Below, piece by piece: positions 27,077 to 36,437 of a stretch of DNA of 64,000 nt. The DNA comes from Bacteroidota bacterium (GTDB lineage Bacteria > Bacteroidota > Bacteroidia > 2-12-FULL-35-15), in the NCBI GenBank assembly GCA_947504725.1, contig CANNHN010000004.1, positions 218,239-282,238 of the forward strand, given 5' to 3'. A program made the position numbers and the translations under genes. The notes beneath the pieces are model-generated. The model worked only from the letters and a program-made list of their open reading frames with translations, was not told the DNA's origin and did no database searches. Positions within the stretch are counted from its first letter, which is position 1. Each line of letters starts with the position of its first letter.

Positions 27077-27110
27077 AAAAACGTCTCGAGTAGATAGCTC
27101 GAGACGTTTT
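27077..27110 (-). terminator. Hairpin terminator after the OmpP1/FadL gene
   Basis: AAAACGTCTCGAG and CTCGAGACGTTTT flank a TAGATAG loop, with T-runs on both strands. It lies just beyond the stop at 27131 of the minus-strand barrel gene. Confidence 0.85.
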
Positions 27111-27130
27111 TTGCAAAACAAATTATGAAA

Positions 27131-28579
27131 TTAAAATCGAACTCCAAGAGAAAGCATGAAGCTGGAATTTTTATAACTATTTTCTACAATTGTAGAAGTA
27201 GGAGTGGAGTATAAATAATTAAATTCAGAATAGTTAGTGAGTACATAAGCAAAATCAATGTAATAATGATCTTGTCTGTAACCAATGCCAGCTGTATAGC
27301 TAGAACGTTTCGCATTTTTATTTTCGTTGCTTTTGAAAGGGCTGCCATACAATGCATATCCTAAACGCACCGCGATTGGATCCAAGCGAACTTCGCCACC
27401 TACTCTTAAGTTTCCAGTACTTGTATATTTTGAACGAATGAGTGTATTGACTTCACTAAACACATTCGGAGTTGAATGTAATTGCGAATAAGAATAATCA
27501 ACATATTCATATTCTGCATTAATAAGGCCGATTTTATTAATAACAAAACCAACACTTCCAATTGCTCTAAATGGAGTTGTTACACGATAATCAAATTCAC
27601 CTTCAGGCGAAACGGTATCGTATTTAATTCCATTTTCTAAATCTGATTTCATAGAACTGCTATACTTGTCGTTTAAACTAATTGATGTTGGTGTGTGAAT
27701 TGCAACGCCAACTCTGACCCAATCATTTGGGCGAACAATTGCACCTAATTTTAGATTTACACCATTTCCACTGGTTGCTAAATATTGTCCATAGGTAAAT
27801 GACTTGAAATTTGCTATCGTATCCTTTTCATCAATCTCTTCAAATGTAGATTCTTCATTGTAACGAACTCTCACAATTCCAAAAGTTCCACCTAAGTATA
27901 ATTTACTTTTATAATTAGCACCAAAACTAATAACAGTTTCTCCCATTGAACCAGTTGTTTCTACTAGTTTTCTTTGTTTTGTTCCATAGTTTGGAATTAC
28001 ATGATTGTATTGGTATGTGCCATTTGTGTCGGGGTTAATCAAGTAGGTTTGCCAAGCAAGGTCGGTTGAGAAAGCGTCAAAATCTGTTGGCGCATTTCCA
28101 TTTGCGTTTGCAACAAAAACATCCAACATGGAACTTGTTTTATTAGTTGCTTGAATATCCATTCGGTTATGAAAATTATTAGTTCGATTATGGCCAAAGC
28201 CAAAATTTATATTTTCCCAACCGGTTGTGTTTTTATCATTAATTAAATTAATACTTGCTACTAATCCAATGTTGCCAATATTAAAATTTAATTTTCTATC
28301 ACTTGAAGTAGTTGCATTATAAACCGAACTTGTTGTTTGTGAAAATATCGCAGGTGAAATTGTAAGTTCTGTTTTTTTGAAAATAGCTATTCCCGCAGGA
28401 TTGAAACTTAAAGTAGAAATGTCCCCTCCTAAAGCTCCCATCGATCCTGCCATTGAGGCAAATCGTGCAGTTCCTCCAAAAGTGATTTGTGAATATCGCA
28501 TTGCATCGATATCGTTTTGTGCAAATGTAGAGCACGCAGATAACAGTCCAATCCCGAGTATAAAAATTTGTTTTTTCAT
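27131..28579 (-). CDS. OmpP1/FadL/TodX family outer-membrane protein
   Basis: From ATG 28579 the product has 482 residues with a signal peptide (MKKQIFILGIGLLSACSTFA). An in-frame ATG 39 nt upstream is less likely. The mature start DAMRYSQITFGGTARFASMAGSMGALGGDIS, followed by LSFNPAGIAIF, is the FadL-family N-terminal hatch region. Barrel strands follow, ending SFMLSLGVRF. Family members import hydrophobic compounds across the outer membrane; specificity here is unknown. Its 5' end is separated from the tyrosine-rich lipoprotein gene by a large hairpin at 28605-28642. Confidence 0.92.
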   Translation of the reverse strand: MKKQIFILGIGLLSACSTFAQNDIDAMRYSQITFGGTARFASMAGSMGALGGDISTLSFNPAGIAIFKKTELTISPAIFSQTTSSVYNATTSSDRKLNFNIGNIGLVASINLINDKNTTGWENINFGFGHNRTNNFHNRMDIQATNKTSSMLDVFVANANGNAPTDFDAFSTDLAWQTYLINPDTNGTYQYNHVIPNYGTKQRKLVETTGSMGETVISFGANYKSKLYLGGTFGIVRVRYNEESTFEEIDEKDTIANFKSFTYGQYLATSGNGVNLKLGAIVRPNDWVRVGVAIHTPTSISLNDKYSSSMKSDLENGIKYDTVSPEGEFDYRVTTPFRAIGSVGFVINKIGLINAEYEYVDYSYSQLHSTPNVFSEVNTLIRSKYTSTGNLRVGGEVRLDPIAVRLGYALYGSPFKSNENKNAKRSSYTAGIGYRQDHYYIDFAYVLTNYSEFNYLYSTPTSTIVENSYKNSSFMLSLGVRF

Positions 28580-28604
28580 ATCAATATTTTTAAAGTTGGA
28601 TGTA

Positions 28605-28642
28605 TTTTTAGTTTTCACATTGGTGTATGTGAAAACTAAAAA
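28605..28642. repeat. Perfect 16-bp-stem hairpin without U-tract
   Basis: TTTTTAGTTTTCACAT and its exact reverse complement flank a 6-nt loop between two minus-strand genes. Neither strand has a T-run after the stem, so it is not a canonical terminator. It could shape the mRNA ends or the leader of the FadL gene. Confidence 0.6.
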
Positions 28643-28657
28643 TGCATTCAGAATAAA

Positions 28658-29965
28658 TTATCTTCTTGGAGGCTTTGAACCAGATGGAGCACTAGAACCA
28701 CCTCTGCTTGCTGGAGCTGAAGAAGGAGTAGCCTTTGGTTGTTCAACTACTCTTAGCGATTCATTACGAGGTTTTTCGTATTTCGGTTGTTCAACTGGTT
28801 TCTCTCTTTTGATACTTGGTGTTTCTTTATAAGCTGGTTTTTCTTCGTAAGCCGGTTGTTCCTTATAGGCAGGCTTCTCATTAGAAGGTTGTTCTTTATA
28901 AGAAGGTTGCTCCTTATTATAAGATGGTTTTTCTTTGTAAGCTGGATTTTCGGTTTGTGTTGGTTTGCTTGTGTTTTCAGGTTTGTAAGCAGGATTCATC
29001 GGACCAGTAGGTTTAATACCACTGCCAATACTTATGCTAGTTGGTTTATATGTTTCCGTTGAACTTGTATAAGCGGGTTTGATGCGACCGTAATCATCTT
29101 TTGTCCAATTTTCAGGATTTGCTTTTGCTTGCGACTCCAATTCATTAACCATTCTAGAAGCAAGTGTAGGTTGAGCGGTTTCTCTTCCATTTGATCCCGT
29201 TGTACCTCTTGGTCCATAATAGTAACTATTGTTATCGTAGCTATTAAAGTAATTGTTGTTATACATTCCTGAATAATATCCATCCCAATATCCGTTGTTA
29301 TAACCTGCACCATATGGGTTGTATCCGAAACCATTTCCATAACCATATCCATATGGATTATATCCGTATCCATAAGGATCGTAACCATATCCGTAAGGAT
29401 TGTAAAAAGGATCGTATCCCCAACCTTGGTTTCCATACCAATAATAGCTTGGATTATAAGAGTAGGTATTGTAACTCGGTCCCCAGAAATTATAACCCAT
29501 ATATATGCTAGAACCATAGTTGTAAGGATTGCCACTATAGAAGTAAGAATTGGTATAGTAGTTATCATAATATCCATAGTTTATAACATTGCCACCATGG
29601 AAACGTCTTAAACGAACAGCATACGCGTCATCGTAATAATCATCATAGTCGAATTCCGAATTATCGTAATAATTATTTGTAGTATTGTTGACAGCGGTTT
29701 TTCCATCAGACGGAGTATAATAATCGTCAGAGGTTGTTGTGCTTGTTTTACTGTTTTCAGAGGCTTTAGCCATTTCCTCTAGTTGCTTTTTATTTTCCTC
29801 ATTTTGTTTAGCTTCTGCTAACACACGTTTTTCGTTGTCGGCTACTTTGTCTTTTGATGAATAATAAATATCATCGTTGTAAGCCCTAGATTGAGCACCT
29901 TCGGGTGATTTACATGCACTAAATGCGAGTAAAACAAATGCTAGAATGCTTAAATAAGTTTTCAT
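28658..29965 (-). CDS. Tyrosine/glycine-rich lipoprotein, unknown function
   Basis: The lipoprotein signal peptide ends LLAFSAC. After a charged helical stretch, residues about 95-250 are extremely rich in Tyr, Asn and Gly, with phrases such as [14 protein letters not shown]. The C-terminal third is a Pro/Lys/Glu region with repeated PAYKE or PSYKE units ([20 protein letters not shown]) ending in RRGG-like and PPRR residues. No fold or enzyme is recognised. The composition suggests an extended surface or periplasmic protein. The gene stands alone, flanked by the hairpin at 28605-28642 and a 142-bp AT-rich gap before proS in which I see no other gene. Confidence 0.85.
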   Translation of the reverse strand: MKTYLSILAFVLLAFSACKSPEGAQSRAYNDDIYYSSKDKVADNEKRVLAEAKQNEENKKQLEEMAKASENSKTSTTTSDDYYTPSDGKTAVNNTTNNYYDNSEFDYDDYYDDAYAVRLRRFHGGNVINYGYYDNYYTNSYFYSGNPYNYGSSIYMGYNFWGPSYNTYSYNPSYYWYGNQGWGYDPFYNPYGYGYDPYGYGYNPYGYGYGNGFGYNPYGAGYNNGYWDGYYSGMYNNNYFNSYDNNSYYYGPRGTTGSNGRETAQPTLASRMVNELESQAKANPENWTKDDYGRIKPAYTSSTETYKPTSISIGSGIKPTGPMNPAYKPENTSKPTQTENPAYKEKPSYNKEQPSYKEQPSNEKPAYKEQPAYEEKPAYKETPSIKREKPVEQPKYEKPRNESLRVVEQPKATPSSAPASRGGSSAPSGSKPPRR

Positions 29966-30107
29966 TTTTTTTTATTTAAAATATAATGGGGATGATTTAA
30001 ATCTTTTAAAATATACAATTAGGATTAAGAAAAGGTTTAATTTTCTATTTTTACAGTCCTTTACAGTTAAATATAAAATTACAAATACTATACCACAAAA
30101 AAAAATT

Positions 30108-31580
30108 ATGAGCAACGAGTTATCAACGCGAGAAGGAAATTATTCAGAATGGTACAACGAATTGGTTGTGAAGGCTGATTTAGCAGAACATTCGGCAGTT
30201 AAAGGGTGTATGGTTATTAAACCTTATGGATATGCTATTTGGGAGAAAATGCAACAAGCATTGGATAAAATGTTTAAAGATACAGATCACGTAAATGCCT
30301 ATTTCCCTTTATTTATACCTAAATCATTCTTTAGTAAAGAAGCAAGCCACGTAGAAGGTTTTGCAAAAGAATGCGCTGTTGTGACACATTATCGATTAAA
30401 AACGGCTCCAGATGGAAGTGTAGTAGTTGATGAAACTGCAAAATTAGATGAAGAATTAATCGTTCGTCCTACTTCGGAAACCATTATTTGGAATACTTAT
30501 AGAGGATGGATTCAGTCGTATCGTGATTTACCAATATTAGTGAATCAATGGGCGAATGTTGTTCGTTGGGAAATGCGTACTCGCTTATTTTTAAGAACTA
30601 CTGAGTTTTTATGGCAAGAAGGACATACTGCTCATGCAACATCTGCTGAAGCAGTTATTGAAACAGAAAAAATGTTGCACGTATATGCTGATTTCGCTGA
30701 AAACTGGATGGCGATGCCTGTGATTAAAGGAATAAAAACTCCAAACGAGCGCTTTGCAGGTGCAATTGAAACATATTGTATTGAATCATTGATGCAAGAT
30801 GGAAAGGCTTTACAGGCAGGAACATCGCACTTTTTAGGTCAAAATTTCGCAAAAGCATTTGACGTAAAATTTGCAAACAAAGAAGGCAAGCAAGATTATG
30901 TGTGGGCTACATCTTGGGGTGTATCAACACGTTTGATGGGTGCTTTGATTATGTCTCATTCAGATGATAAAGGATTGGTTTTGCCTCCGAAATTGGCTCC
31001 ATTTCAAGTTGTGATAGTTCCAATTTACAAGAGTGAAGAGCAATTGGGTCAAATAAGTGAGGTTGTAGCTAAGATGAAGAAAGCCATGGAAGCGAAAGGG
31101 ATAAGCGTAAAATATGATAATAGAGATTCACAACGTCCAGGGTGGAAATTTGCTGAATACGAATTAAAAGGGGTTCCAATTCGTATAGCGATTGGGGGAA
31201 GAGATTTAGAGAATGGTACAGTTGAGGTGGCTAGACGAGATACGATGGAAAAGGAAACGCTTCAACAAGCTGATTTAGAAAATAAGATAGAGCATTTGCT
31301 AGCTCAGATTCAGGACAACCTTTATCAAAAGGCAAAATCCATGACAGAGGCTAAAACCTATTCTGCAGATACGTACGAAGATTTTAAACGTATTTTGGAT
31401 ACCACTCCAGGTTTTGTCATGGCGCATTGGGATGGAACACCTGAGAGTGAGCAAAAGATAAAAGAAGAAACAAAAGCGACTATCCGTTGTATTCCTTTAA
31501 ATAATAAACAAGAGGCAGGAAAATGTATTTATAGTGGAAATCCATCGAGTCAACGGGTGGTTTTTGCAAGAGCATACTAA
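30108..31580 (+). CDS. proS: Prolyl-tRNA synthetase (archaeal/eukaryotic type)
   Basis: Class II synthetase of 490 residues, the shorter form lacking the bacterial editing insertion and carrying a C-terminal zinc-like extension domain. Motif 2 region [20 protein letters not shown], the proline-site RPTSETIIW and [13 protein letters not shown] are intact. The anticodon-binding domain (about 290-400, [10 protein letters not shown]) and the C-terminal [19 protein letters not shown] segment are present. This type is common in Bacteroidota. The gene appears monocistronic or shared with the unknown gene 27 nt downstream. Confidence 0.97.
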   Translation: MSNELSTREGNYSEWYNELVVKADLAEHSAVKGCMVIKPYGYAIWEKMQQALDKMFKDTDHVNAYFPLFIPKSFFSKEASHVEGFAKECAVVTHYRLKTAPDGSVVVDETAKLDEELIVRPTSETIIWNTYRGWIQSYRDLPILVNQWANVVRWEMRTRLFLRTTEFLWQEGHTAHATSAEAVIETEKMLHVYADFAENWMAMPVIKGIKTPNERFAGAIETYCIESLMQDGKALQAGTSHFLGQNFAKAFDVKFANKEGKQDYVWATSWGVSTRLMGALIMSHSDDKGLVLPPKLAPFQVVIVPIYKSEEQLGQISEVVAKMKKAMEAKGISVKYDNRDSQRPGWKFAEYELKGVPIRIAIGGRDLENGTVEVARRDTMEKETLQQADLENKIEHLLAQIQDNLYQKAKSMTEAKTYSADTYEDFKRILDTTPGFVMAHWDGTPESEQKIKEETKATIRCIPLNNKQEAGKCIYSGNPSSQRVVFARAY

Positions 31581-31607
31581 AGCTAAGAATTACGAACGTA
31601 CTAGAAA

Positions 31608-32300
31608 ATGGAAAAGAAAACATCACGAGAGTTGATTATAAAGACTCTTAAAGAGAAGTCGAGTATGAAGCAAGATGTATATTCAAATACACTAAATGCT
31701 TTTCTGACGCTTAAAAAAACAGCAAAACAAGTCGTTTTAGAGCTTTCTAAAGAGGCAAATGCAATTGATAAAAGGGTAATAATTGAATACAAAGAGAAAG
31801 GCGAATTTGAGTTTGAGTTAAGAGTTGCAGGTGATTTGTTGATTTTTGCGATGCACACGAATATTTTTGAGTTTGACAAAGGACATCCGGTTTGGAAGAG
31901 TTCATATATTAAAGAAGACCATACACGCACATTTTGTGGAATGATCAATATCTATAATTTCTTGAATGATTCATTTAAATATAGCAGAATCAATGATTTA
32001 GGGTATGTGATTGGTAGAATATTCATAAATAAGGAAAACCATTACTTTGTGGAAGGTAAAAGACAATTAGGTTTCTTGTATAACGACTTTGTACATGCTG
32101 TAATTGACGAAAAAGCAATTAAGGCGATGCTTGAATCAACTATTCTGTATTGTCTCAATTTCGACCTGTATACCCCGCCATTTGATGCAATTAAGGAGAT
32201 TAGTGTCCAAGATATGCAATCAGTAAGCGAAAGCATGCAAATAAAAACGGGAAAACGCTTAGGCTTTCGTTTTCAGGCAGATAATGACACAATTGATTGA
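31608..32300 (+). CDS. Conserved-looking protein of unknown function
   Basis: The 230-residue product has no signal peptide or membrane segment. The N-terminus is helical (SSMKQDVYSNTLNAFLTLKKTAKQVVLEL), and the middle is a beta-rich domain (EKGEFEFELRVAGDLLIFAMHTNIFEF) with many aromatic residues. It ends with a predicted helical pair. I recognise no domain. Position 27 nt after proS and before tRNA-Glu suggests cotranscription with proS. Regular codon use supports it as a real gene. Confidence 0.8.
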   Translation: MEKKTSRELIIKTLKEKSSMKQDVYSNTLNAFLTLKKTAKQVVLELSKEANAIDKRVIIEYKEKGEFEFELRVAGDLLIFAMHTNIFEFDKGHPVWKSSYIKEDHTRTFCGMINIYNFLNDSFKYSRINDLGYVIGRIFINKENHYFVEGKRQLGFLYNDFVHAVIDEKAIKAMLESTILYCLNFDLYTPPFDAIKEISVQDMQSVSESMQIKTGKRLGFRFQADNDTID

Positions 32301-32325
32301 TTTTTGCGGAAAGTATCGAAAATAT

Positions 32326-32356
32326 TTTGCAGAAATAGAATTTTCATTTACATTTG
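32326..32356 (+). promoter_or_regulatory. Promoter of tRNA-Glu
   Basis: TTTG (32326-32329), a 19-nt spacer and TACATTTG (32349-32356) fit the Bacteroidota -33/-7 consensus exactly. The predicted start is near 32363, about 22 nt before the tRNA 5' end. Confidence 0.75.
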
Positions 32357-32384
32357 CACTCCCAAAATTGTGGGTAATTAATTT

Positions 32385-32456
32385 GGCCCGTTCGTCTAGG
32401 GGTTAGGACGCCAGGTTTTCATCCTGGTAAGAGGGGTTCGATTCCCCTACGGGCTA
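32385..32456 (+). tRNA. tRNA-Glu (anticodon TTC)
   Basis: A complete cloverleaf. The 7-bp acceptor stem is GGCCCGT/ACGGGCT with a terminal G-U. The D-arm contains AGGGGTTAGGAC, and the anticodon stem CCAGG/CCTGG holds the loop TTTTCAT, giving anticodon TTC. The T-arm is GAGGGGTTCGATTCCCCT-like. CCA is not encoded. rpsT follows about 65 nt downstream. Confidence 0.96.
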
Positions 32457-32521
32457 CAAATAGTAAAAAGTAAGAATAGGTATTGATTAATTTTGATTAC
32501 TACCTTAAATAAATAGAAAAA

Positions 32522-32779
32522 ATGGCAAATCACAAATCGAGTATCAAAAGAATTCGTTCTAACGATGCTAAAAGATTAAGAAATCGCTACCAAGCGAAAA
32601 CAATGCGTAATGCAGTAAAGGAATTAAGAGCAGACGATAGTAAAAAATCGGCTTCTGAAAAATTACCTAAAGTTGTTGCTATGGTAGATAAATTAGCTAA
32701 GAAAAGCGTTATTCACAAGAATAAAGCAGCTAACTTGAAATCAAAGTTGACTAAAAAAGTAAACGCGCTTAAAAAATAA
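32522..32779 (+). CDS. rpsT: 30S ribosomal protein S20
   Basis: An 85-residue basic helical protein starting [21 protein letters not shown], the canonical S20 N-terminus, which binds 16S rRNA near helix 44. The Lys/Ala-rich three-helix pattern and length are typical. The -7-like TAATTTTG at 32488-32495 lies between tRNA-Glu and this gene but lacks a good -33 box, so it may be read from the tRNA promoter. A strong terminator follows. Confidence 0.97.
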   Translation: MANHKSSIKRIRSNDAKRLRNRYQAKTMRNAVKELRADDSKKSASEKLPKVVAMVDKLAKKSVIHKNKAANLKSKLTKKVNALKK

Positions 32780-32814
32780 TAGCGTAAAAAATATACGTTA
32801 ATACATTTAAATTG

Positions 32815-32844
32815 AGGCTCCGCAATTATGCGGAGCCTTTTTTA
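32815..32844 (+). terminator. Terminator of rpsT
   Basis: AGGCTCCGCA and TGCGGAGCCT form a perfect 10-bp stem with an ATTA tetraloop, followed by a run of T. Confidence 0.92.
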
Positions 32845-32890
32845 TGTTCAATAATCTGGATAAAAACAAAGCCTATTCTGTGTAAAAAGG

Positions 32891-33380
32891 TTTAAACACA
32901 TAGAAACATAGTTTTAATGAATTCAAATGTTGTCACAGAAGTATTTAGATGATTTGACTTACGAAGTCGTAGGTGCTGCTATTGAGGTGCATAAAACATT
33001 GGGAAGAGGGTTGCTAGAAAGTGCATATCATCAATGTTTAAAGGAGGAGTTATTGCATAGAAAAATAAATTTTTTAACAGAGATGAAAGTTCCTCTGATA
33101 TATAAGAATAGAGAACTTGATGTTGATTTTAGATGTGATTTATTTGTTGAACAATGTTTGGTTGTTGAATTAAAATCCGTGAACGAAATGTCTAGTGTGT
33201 TTGAAGCACAGCTTCTAACCTATATGAAACTTTTGAAAGCACCTAAGGGTATTCTAATCAATTTTAATTGCAAAAATATTTTTCAGGACGGACAGAAAAC
33301 ATTTGTTAACGAGTATTTTAGATTATTACCTTGAAATTTTATCGTAATAATATTTTAAACTATGTTTCTATGTGTTTAAA
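32891..33380. repeat. 490-bp cassette with perfect 21-bp terminal inverted repeats around a GxxExxY gene
   Basis: The left arm 32891-32911 (core AAACACATAGAAACATAG) and right arm 33360-33380 are exact reverse complements over 21 nt. They enclose a single complete gene, 32927-33334. Nearly the same arms bound the short non-coding region 7095-7313. No transposase is inside, and target-site duplications are not clear (AAAAG occurs near both outer ends). Confidence 0.8.
32927..33334 (+). CDS. GxxExxY protein (PDDEXK_3 nuclease-fold)
   Basis: The 135-residue protein carries the name-giving motif GLLESAY (G-x-x-E-x-x-Y) within GAAIEVHKTLGRGLLESAY. Its PD-(D/E)XK-like core comprises Asp in ELDVDFRCDLFV and ELK in LVVELKSV. 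A C-terminal ILINFNCKN strand follows. This family is dispersed in many Bacteroidota genomes; nuclease activity and role are unproven. The gene is alone inside the inverted-repeat cassette, between rpsT and radC, and its ATG lies 15 nt inside the left arm. Confidence 0.92.
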   Translation: MLSQKYLDDLTYEVVGAAIEVHKTLGRGLLESAYHQCLKEELLHRKINFLTEMKVPLIYKNRELDVDFRCDLFVEQCLVVELKSVNEMSSVFEAQLLTYMKLLKAPKGILINFNCKNIFQDGQKTFVNEYFRLLP

Positions 33381-33418
33381 AAAAGTAGCTAACTCAAATC
33401 ACTATAGTAGAAAAATGT

Positions 33419-34111
33419 ATGGAGGAAAACAAATTAGGAATAAAATCATGGGCAGAAGAAGATCGCCCGAGAGAGAAGTTGATGGAGAAGGGGAGACATG
33501 TGTTAACAGAAGCAGAATTAATAGCCATTTTGATTGGTTCGGGAAGTAGAGATGAAACAGCAGTTGAGCTTTCAAAACGCATATTAGCTAGTGTTGGAAA
33601 TAATTTAAACGATTTAGGAAAACTGGGTGTTAGTGAACTTGTTAAATTTAAAGGAATAGGAGAAGCCAAAGCAATAAGTGTTATGGCAGCCATGGAATTG
33701 GGAAGACGGAGAAAAGAAACAGAATTAGTTAAGCGAAATAAAATTTCTGTAAGTAAGGATGTTTACGATATTATGAAGCCTATTCTTTTAGATTTACCAC
33801 ATGAAGAATTTTGGTTGTTGATTTTGAATCGTGCGAATTTGGTTATTAAAAAAGAATTGATTTCTCGTGGAGGTGTTTCCGGAACAGTGGTGGATACAAA
33901 AATTATTTTTAAAGCAGCTGTGGAAAATTATGCCTGTTCCATTATCATTTGTCACAATCATCCTTCTGGAAATTTAAAGCCCAGTGAAGCAGATGTTCGG
34001 ATTACTAAAAATATTAAAGATGCAGGAAAATTAATGGAAATTCCATTGTTGGATCATTTGATAATAACTGAAAATGGATTCTATAGTTTTGCAGACGAAG
34101 GAATGATGTAA
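33419..34111 (+). CDS. radC: RadC family JAB/MPN-domain protein
   Basis: The 230-residue protein has an N-terminal helix-hairpin-helix-like part (WAEEDRPREKLMEKG, LIAILIGSGSRD). Its C-terminal MPN+/JAMM domain has metal motif CHNHPSGN followed by PSEADVRITKNI and a final DHLIIT block. Despite the historical name, a DNA repair role is doubtful. The JAMM residues are intact, so it may be an active metalloprotease or nuclease. The start at 33419 lies 39 nt right of the GxxExxY cassette's right arm, so the cassette sits in its promoter region. Confidence 0.95.
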   Translation: MEENKLGIKSWAEEDRPREKLMEKGRHVLTEAELIAILIGSGSRDETAVELSKRILASVGNNLNDLGKLGVSELVKFKGIGEAKAISVMAAMELGRRRKETELVKRNKISVSKDVYDIMKPILLDLPHEEFWLLILNRANLVIKKELISRGGVSGTVVDTKIIFKAAVENYACSIIICHNHPSGNLKPSEADVRITKNIKDAGKLMEIPLLDHLIITENGFYSFADEGMM

Positions 34112-34139
34112 GTGTTTGTTATTGAAAAGACTGCTTTTT

Positions 34140-35561
34140 TTAATTTTCGTTTATCTTTTTCAAAATCATTTTAAATTCTTCCGTGTCTTTTATTCGAATA
34201 AACGTGTTGTCGTTCTGTAAACGTACATTGTCCTTAAAGCCATTTTTAACAGCTTCGTCTAAAGCAGCAGTTGCGGCTTTGTCTTTTCCTTCGATAGCTA
34301 AAATAGTTGCATTTAAATAATGTGCCTCATTATTTATTGGGTCTACAATTAAATAAATCTGACTAAACATTTTTGAAGCTGGAAGATTTTGTTTTTGCAT
34401 AGCATTTGTAGTTTGCAAATATGCAACCAAACTTAAATAGTCACTTATGCGTTTGTACATTTGTTCTTCTTCAATATTTCCCGATTTAGTTTTTTTTAGG
34501 ATTGAGTTAGTCTCTTGTTTCCACCAATCAATATTTTTTGTTTGTAGGGCACTGTTATAAAATGATTTTAATTCTTCTTCTTGTTTCCAAATCTGCTCTT
34601 CTTGCTTTAGCTTTTTATCTACTGTTGCATTTTCTTTTAATGGTTTGTAGATGTCGAAATATGGTTTTAAATCGACCAATCCATCAAAAAAATTAATTGT
34701 TTTTCTTACAAGATTGTACACCTCAAATGTATTATTGGTTTGCTGTGCTAATTTAATTTGTTCTGAATAAATTAAAATATTCTCATTTATAAAAGCATCG
34801 TTTTTTAATTTAGGTTCTTTTCGTATCGCGCCCAATTCTGTCCATAAAAATGCTTCTCTCATAATCTCTTCCTTTGGCCATTCGTGTTTTCCATCAAATT
34901 CAATAAAAGCATGTTTTACTGGTCTGCCAGCAAGCTCAACCATGTCGTATTTTCTCATTTCTATATAATTGAAATCCTGATTACCACAAATCCCTAAAAA
35001 AGTATAATTACTTCTTGGATCTTTATTATTAGCAGCAGGAGAAGCAGCACCACAACAAATCGCTCCGGCAATTGCTCCATTGGTAATACAAAGTGCATTA
35101 GCAACACGAGCTCCACCAGAAAATCCTAATACATAAATGCGTGCAGTATTTATTGATAAACGTTGTTGTGAGTCGGAAAATAAATTGTTTGCAATTACTT
35201 GTGTTTGATCCCAGGGTGTGCCATTTTTTGAATTGTTGGAACCAATAAGGATGTAGCCATATTTTTCCGCTAAATTTTTATACATCGATACAGGAAGTTT
35301 TCCTGTTCCCTTTGCATCAAAAATATAAATAACAGGATAAGTTTTATTTGCAGAATATGAAGAGGGTAAATAAAGAGCATATGATTCTGAAGGATCTGAT
35401 AAGTTAATCAGGTTTTCAATTACTTGTCCTGTTGCAAAATTTTCTTTAGCAGGAATTGAATCTTTTGTTTCAGCTATAGTAGTTGTTTTGTTGTTTTCAG
35501 ATGAGCAAGAACAAAATGTTATCATTAACAATATAACGAAAAAGGAAAAATATTTTTGCAT
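34140..35561 (-). CDS. Lipoprotein alpha/beta-hydrolase (esterase-like) with helical C-terminal domain
   Basis: From ATG 35561 the product has 473 residues. A lipoprotein signal ends at Cys17 or Cys19 (LLMITFCSC). Residues about 45-240 form an esterase/PHB-depolymerase-like hydrolase: YALYLPSSY, PVIYIFDAKG, nucleophile Ser148 in GFSGGAR, and a late His in DGKHEWP. Residues about 250-473 are helical, ending in a TPR-like part (HYLNATILAIEGKDKAATAALDEAV). Substrate is unknown. It starts 1 nt after the GT2 stop, making it the third gene of a purB-GT2-esterase operon. Confidence 0.82.
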   Translation of the reverse strand: MQKYFSFFVILLMITFCSCSSENNKTTTIAETKDSIPAKENFATGQVIENLINLSDPSESYALYLPSSYSANKTYPVIYIFDAKGTGKLPVSMYKNLAEKYGYILIGSNNSKNGTPWDQTQVIANNLFSDSQQRLSINTARIYVLGFSGGARVANALCITNGAIAGAICCGAASPAANNKDPRSNYTFLGICGNQDFNYIEMRKYDMVELAGRPVKHAFIEFDGKHEWPKEEIMREAFLWTELGAIRKEPKLKNDAFINENILIYSEQIKLAQQTNNTFEVYNLVRKTINFFDGLVDLKPYFDIYKPLKENATVDKKLKQEEQIWKQEEELKSFYNSALQTKNIDWWKQETNSILKKTKSGNIEEEQMYKRISDYLSLVAYLQTTNAMQKQNLPASKMFSQIYLIVDPINNEAHYLNATILAIEGKDKAATAALDEAVKNGFKDNVRLQNDNTFIRIKDTEEFKMILKKINEN

Positions 35562-35562
35562 G

Positions 35563-36432
35563 TCAAACAATTTTATAATTTTTATGTTCACCAATTTTCA
35601 AACCAGTTAGTTTCTCAATGAACATCAATACTTTAACTTTTATTGATAATTTTTTTTGAGTTGGATCGAAGGTGAATTTCCAATTCATTTTATTGATTCG
35701 CTCTTGCATTACCTTTGGGTGTGTTCCTTCAAACAATGCAACCGAATCGGTTTGTGAATAATCAAATTTATCTACGTTAGGAATATTTTTTTTCATCCAT
35801 TCGTCATCGTGCCAAAGCTTGTTGAAGGTTTGTTGTTTTGCTTGTTGAGCTTCAGGCGGCTTTACCCAGCCGTAGTGATACACAAAGGCATCGATGTGTT
35901 TTACTTTTAATTTTTCGCCTTCTTTTCTAAATCCTTGTGCATCCAAATAAGAAGAAATTGATTTATCATTTTTGATAACACGAATTTCTCTTCTGTACCA
36001 TCTTCTGGAATCGCCAACGTAATCATAAGAACCATAAAAGTGTGTGTAATTAAATAACAAACCTTCTACATTTTTATCGTCTTTGAATTTTTCCATCGCT
36101 TGTTTGATGGTTGGTAAATATTTTTCATGAATTACTTCATCTCCTTGAATGTAAAAAGCCCAATCGCTGTCTTTTGAAACTGCTGCAAATGCTTTGTTTG
36201 TTTCATCGGCCAATACTTTTCCGCCCTTACGGAGAGTTTCATCCCAAACGGTTTCAATGATTTTAATTTTCGGAGAGTTAATCGACTTGATAAGCGCCAA
36301 TGTGTCATCTTCAGATTTGCCCACAGCTACTATTACTTCATCGCATAAAGGAAGAATAGAAGTAATCGCCTCAACGATTGGGTAATCGTATTTGACAACA
36401 TTTCGAGCGATAGTGAACCCACTAATTTTCAT
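35563..36432 (-). CDS. Glycosyltransferase family 2 protein
   Basis: The 289-residue product starts MKISGFTIARNVVKYDYPIVEAI, the usual GT-A entry for this type. It has the nucleotide-sugar segment DEVIVAVGKSEDDT and the acidic metal-binding QGDEV in place of a classic DxD. There is no signal peptide or membrane segment. Sugar donor and acceptor cannot be told. It lies 5 nt after purB and 1 nt before the esterase gene, an odd pairing with purine synthesis that probably reflects operon economy rather than shared function. Confidence 0.9.
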   Translation of the reverse strand: MKISGFTIARNVVKYDYPIVEAITSILPLCDEVIVAVGKSEDDTLALIKSINSPKIKIIETVWDETLRKGGKVLADETNKAFAAVSKDSDWAFYIQGDEVIHEKYLPTIKQAMEKFKDDKNVEGLLFNYTHFYGSYDYVGDSRRWYRREIRVIKNDKSISSYLDAQGFRKEGEKLKVKHIDAFVYHYGWVKPPEAQQAKQQTFNKLWHDDEWMKKNIPNVDKFDYSQTDSVALFEGTHPKVMQERINKMNWKFTFDPTQKKLSIKVKVLMFIEKLTGLKIGEHKNYKIV

Positions 36433-36437
36433 TGCGG

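Noticed and set aside
28377..29611. Several open frames opposite or alternate to the tyrosine-rich lipoprotein and the FadL gene
   Set aside because: They arise from repetitive codon patterns of the minus-strand genes. None has a credible N-terminus or composition.
33331..33549. Plus-strand frame running from the end of the GxxExxY gene into radC
   Set aside because: It passes through the inverted-repeat arm and overlaps the well-supported start of radC in another frame.
32891..34111. Anti-phage defence island (GxxExxY nuclease fold, radC, HsdR_N-like gene)
   Set aside because: The genes are separated by housekeeping genes and are not co-oriented operons. radC and GxxExxY are common outside defence loci.
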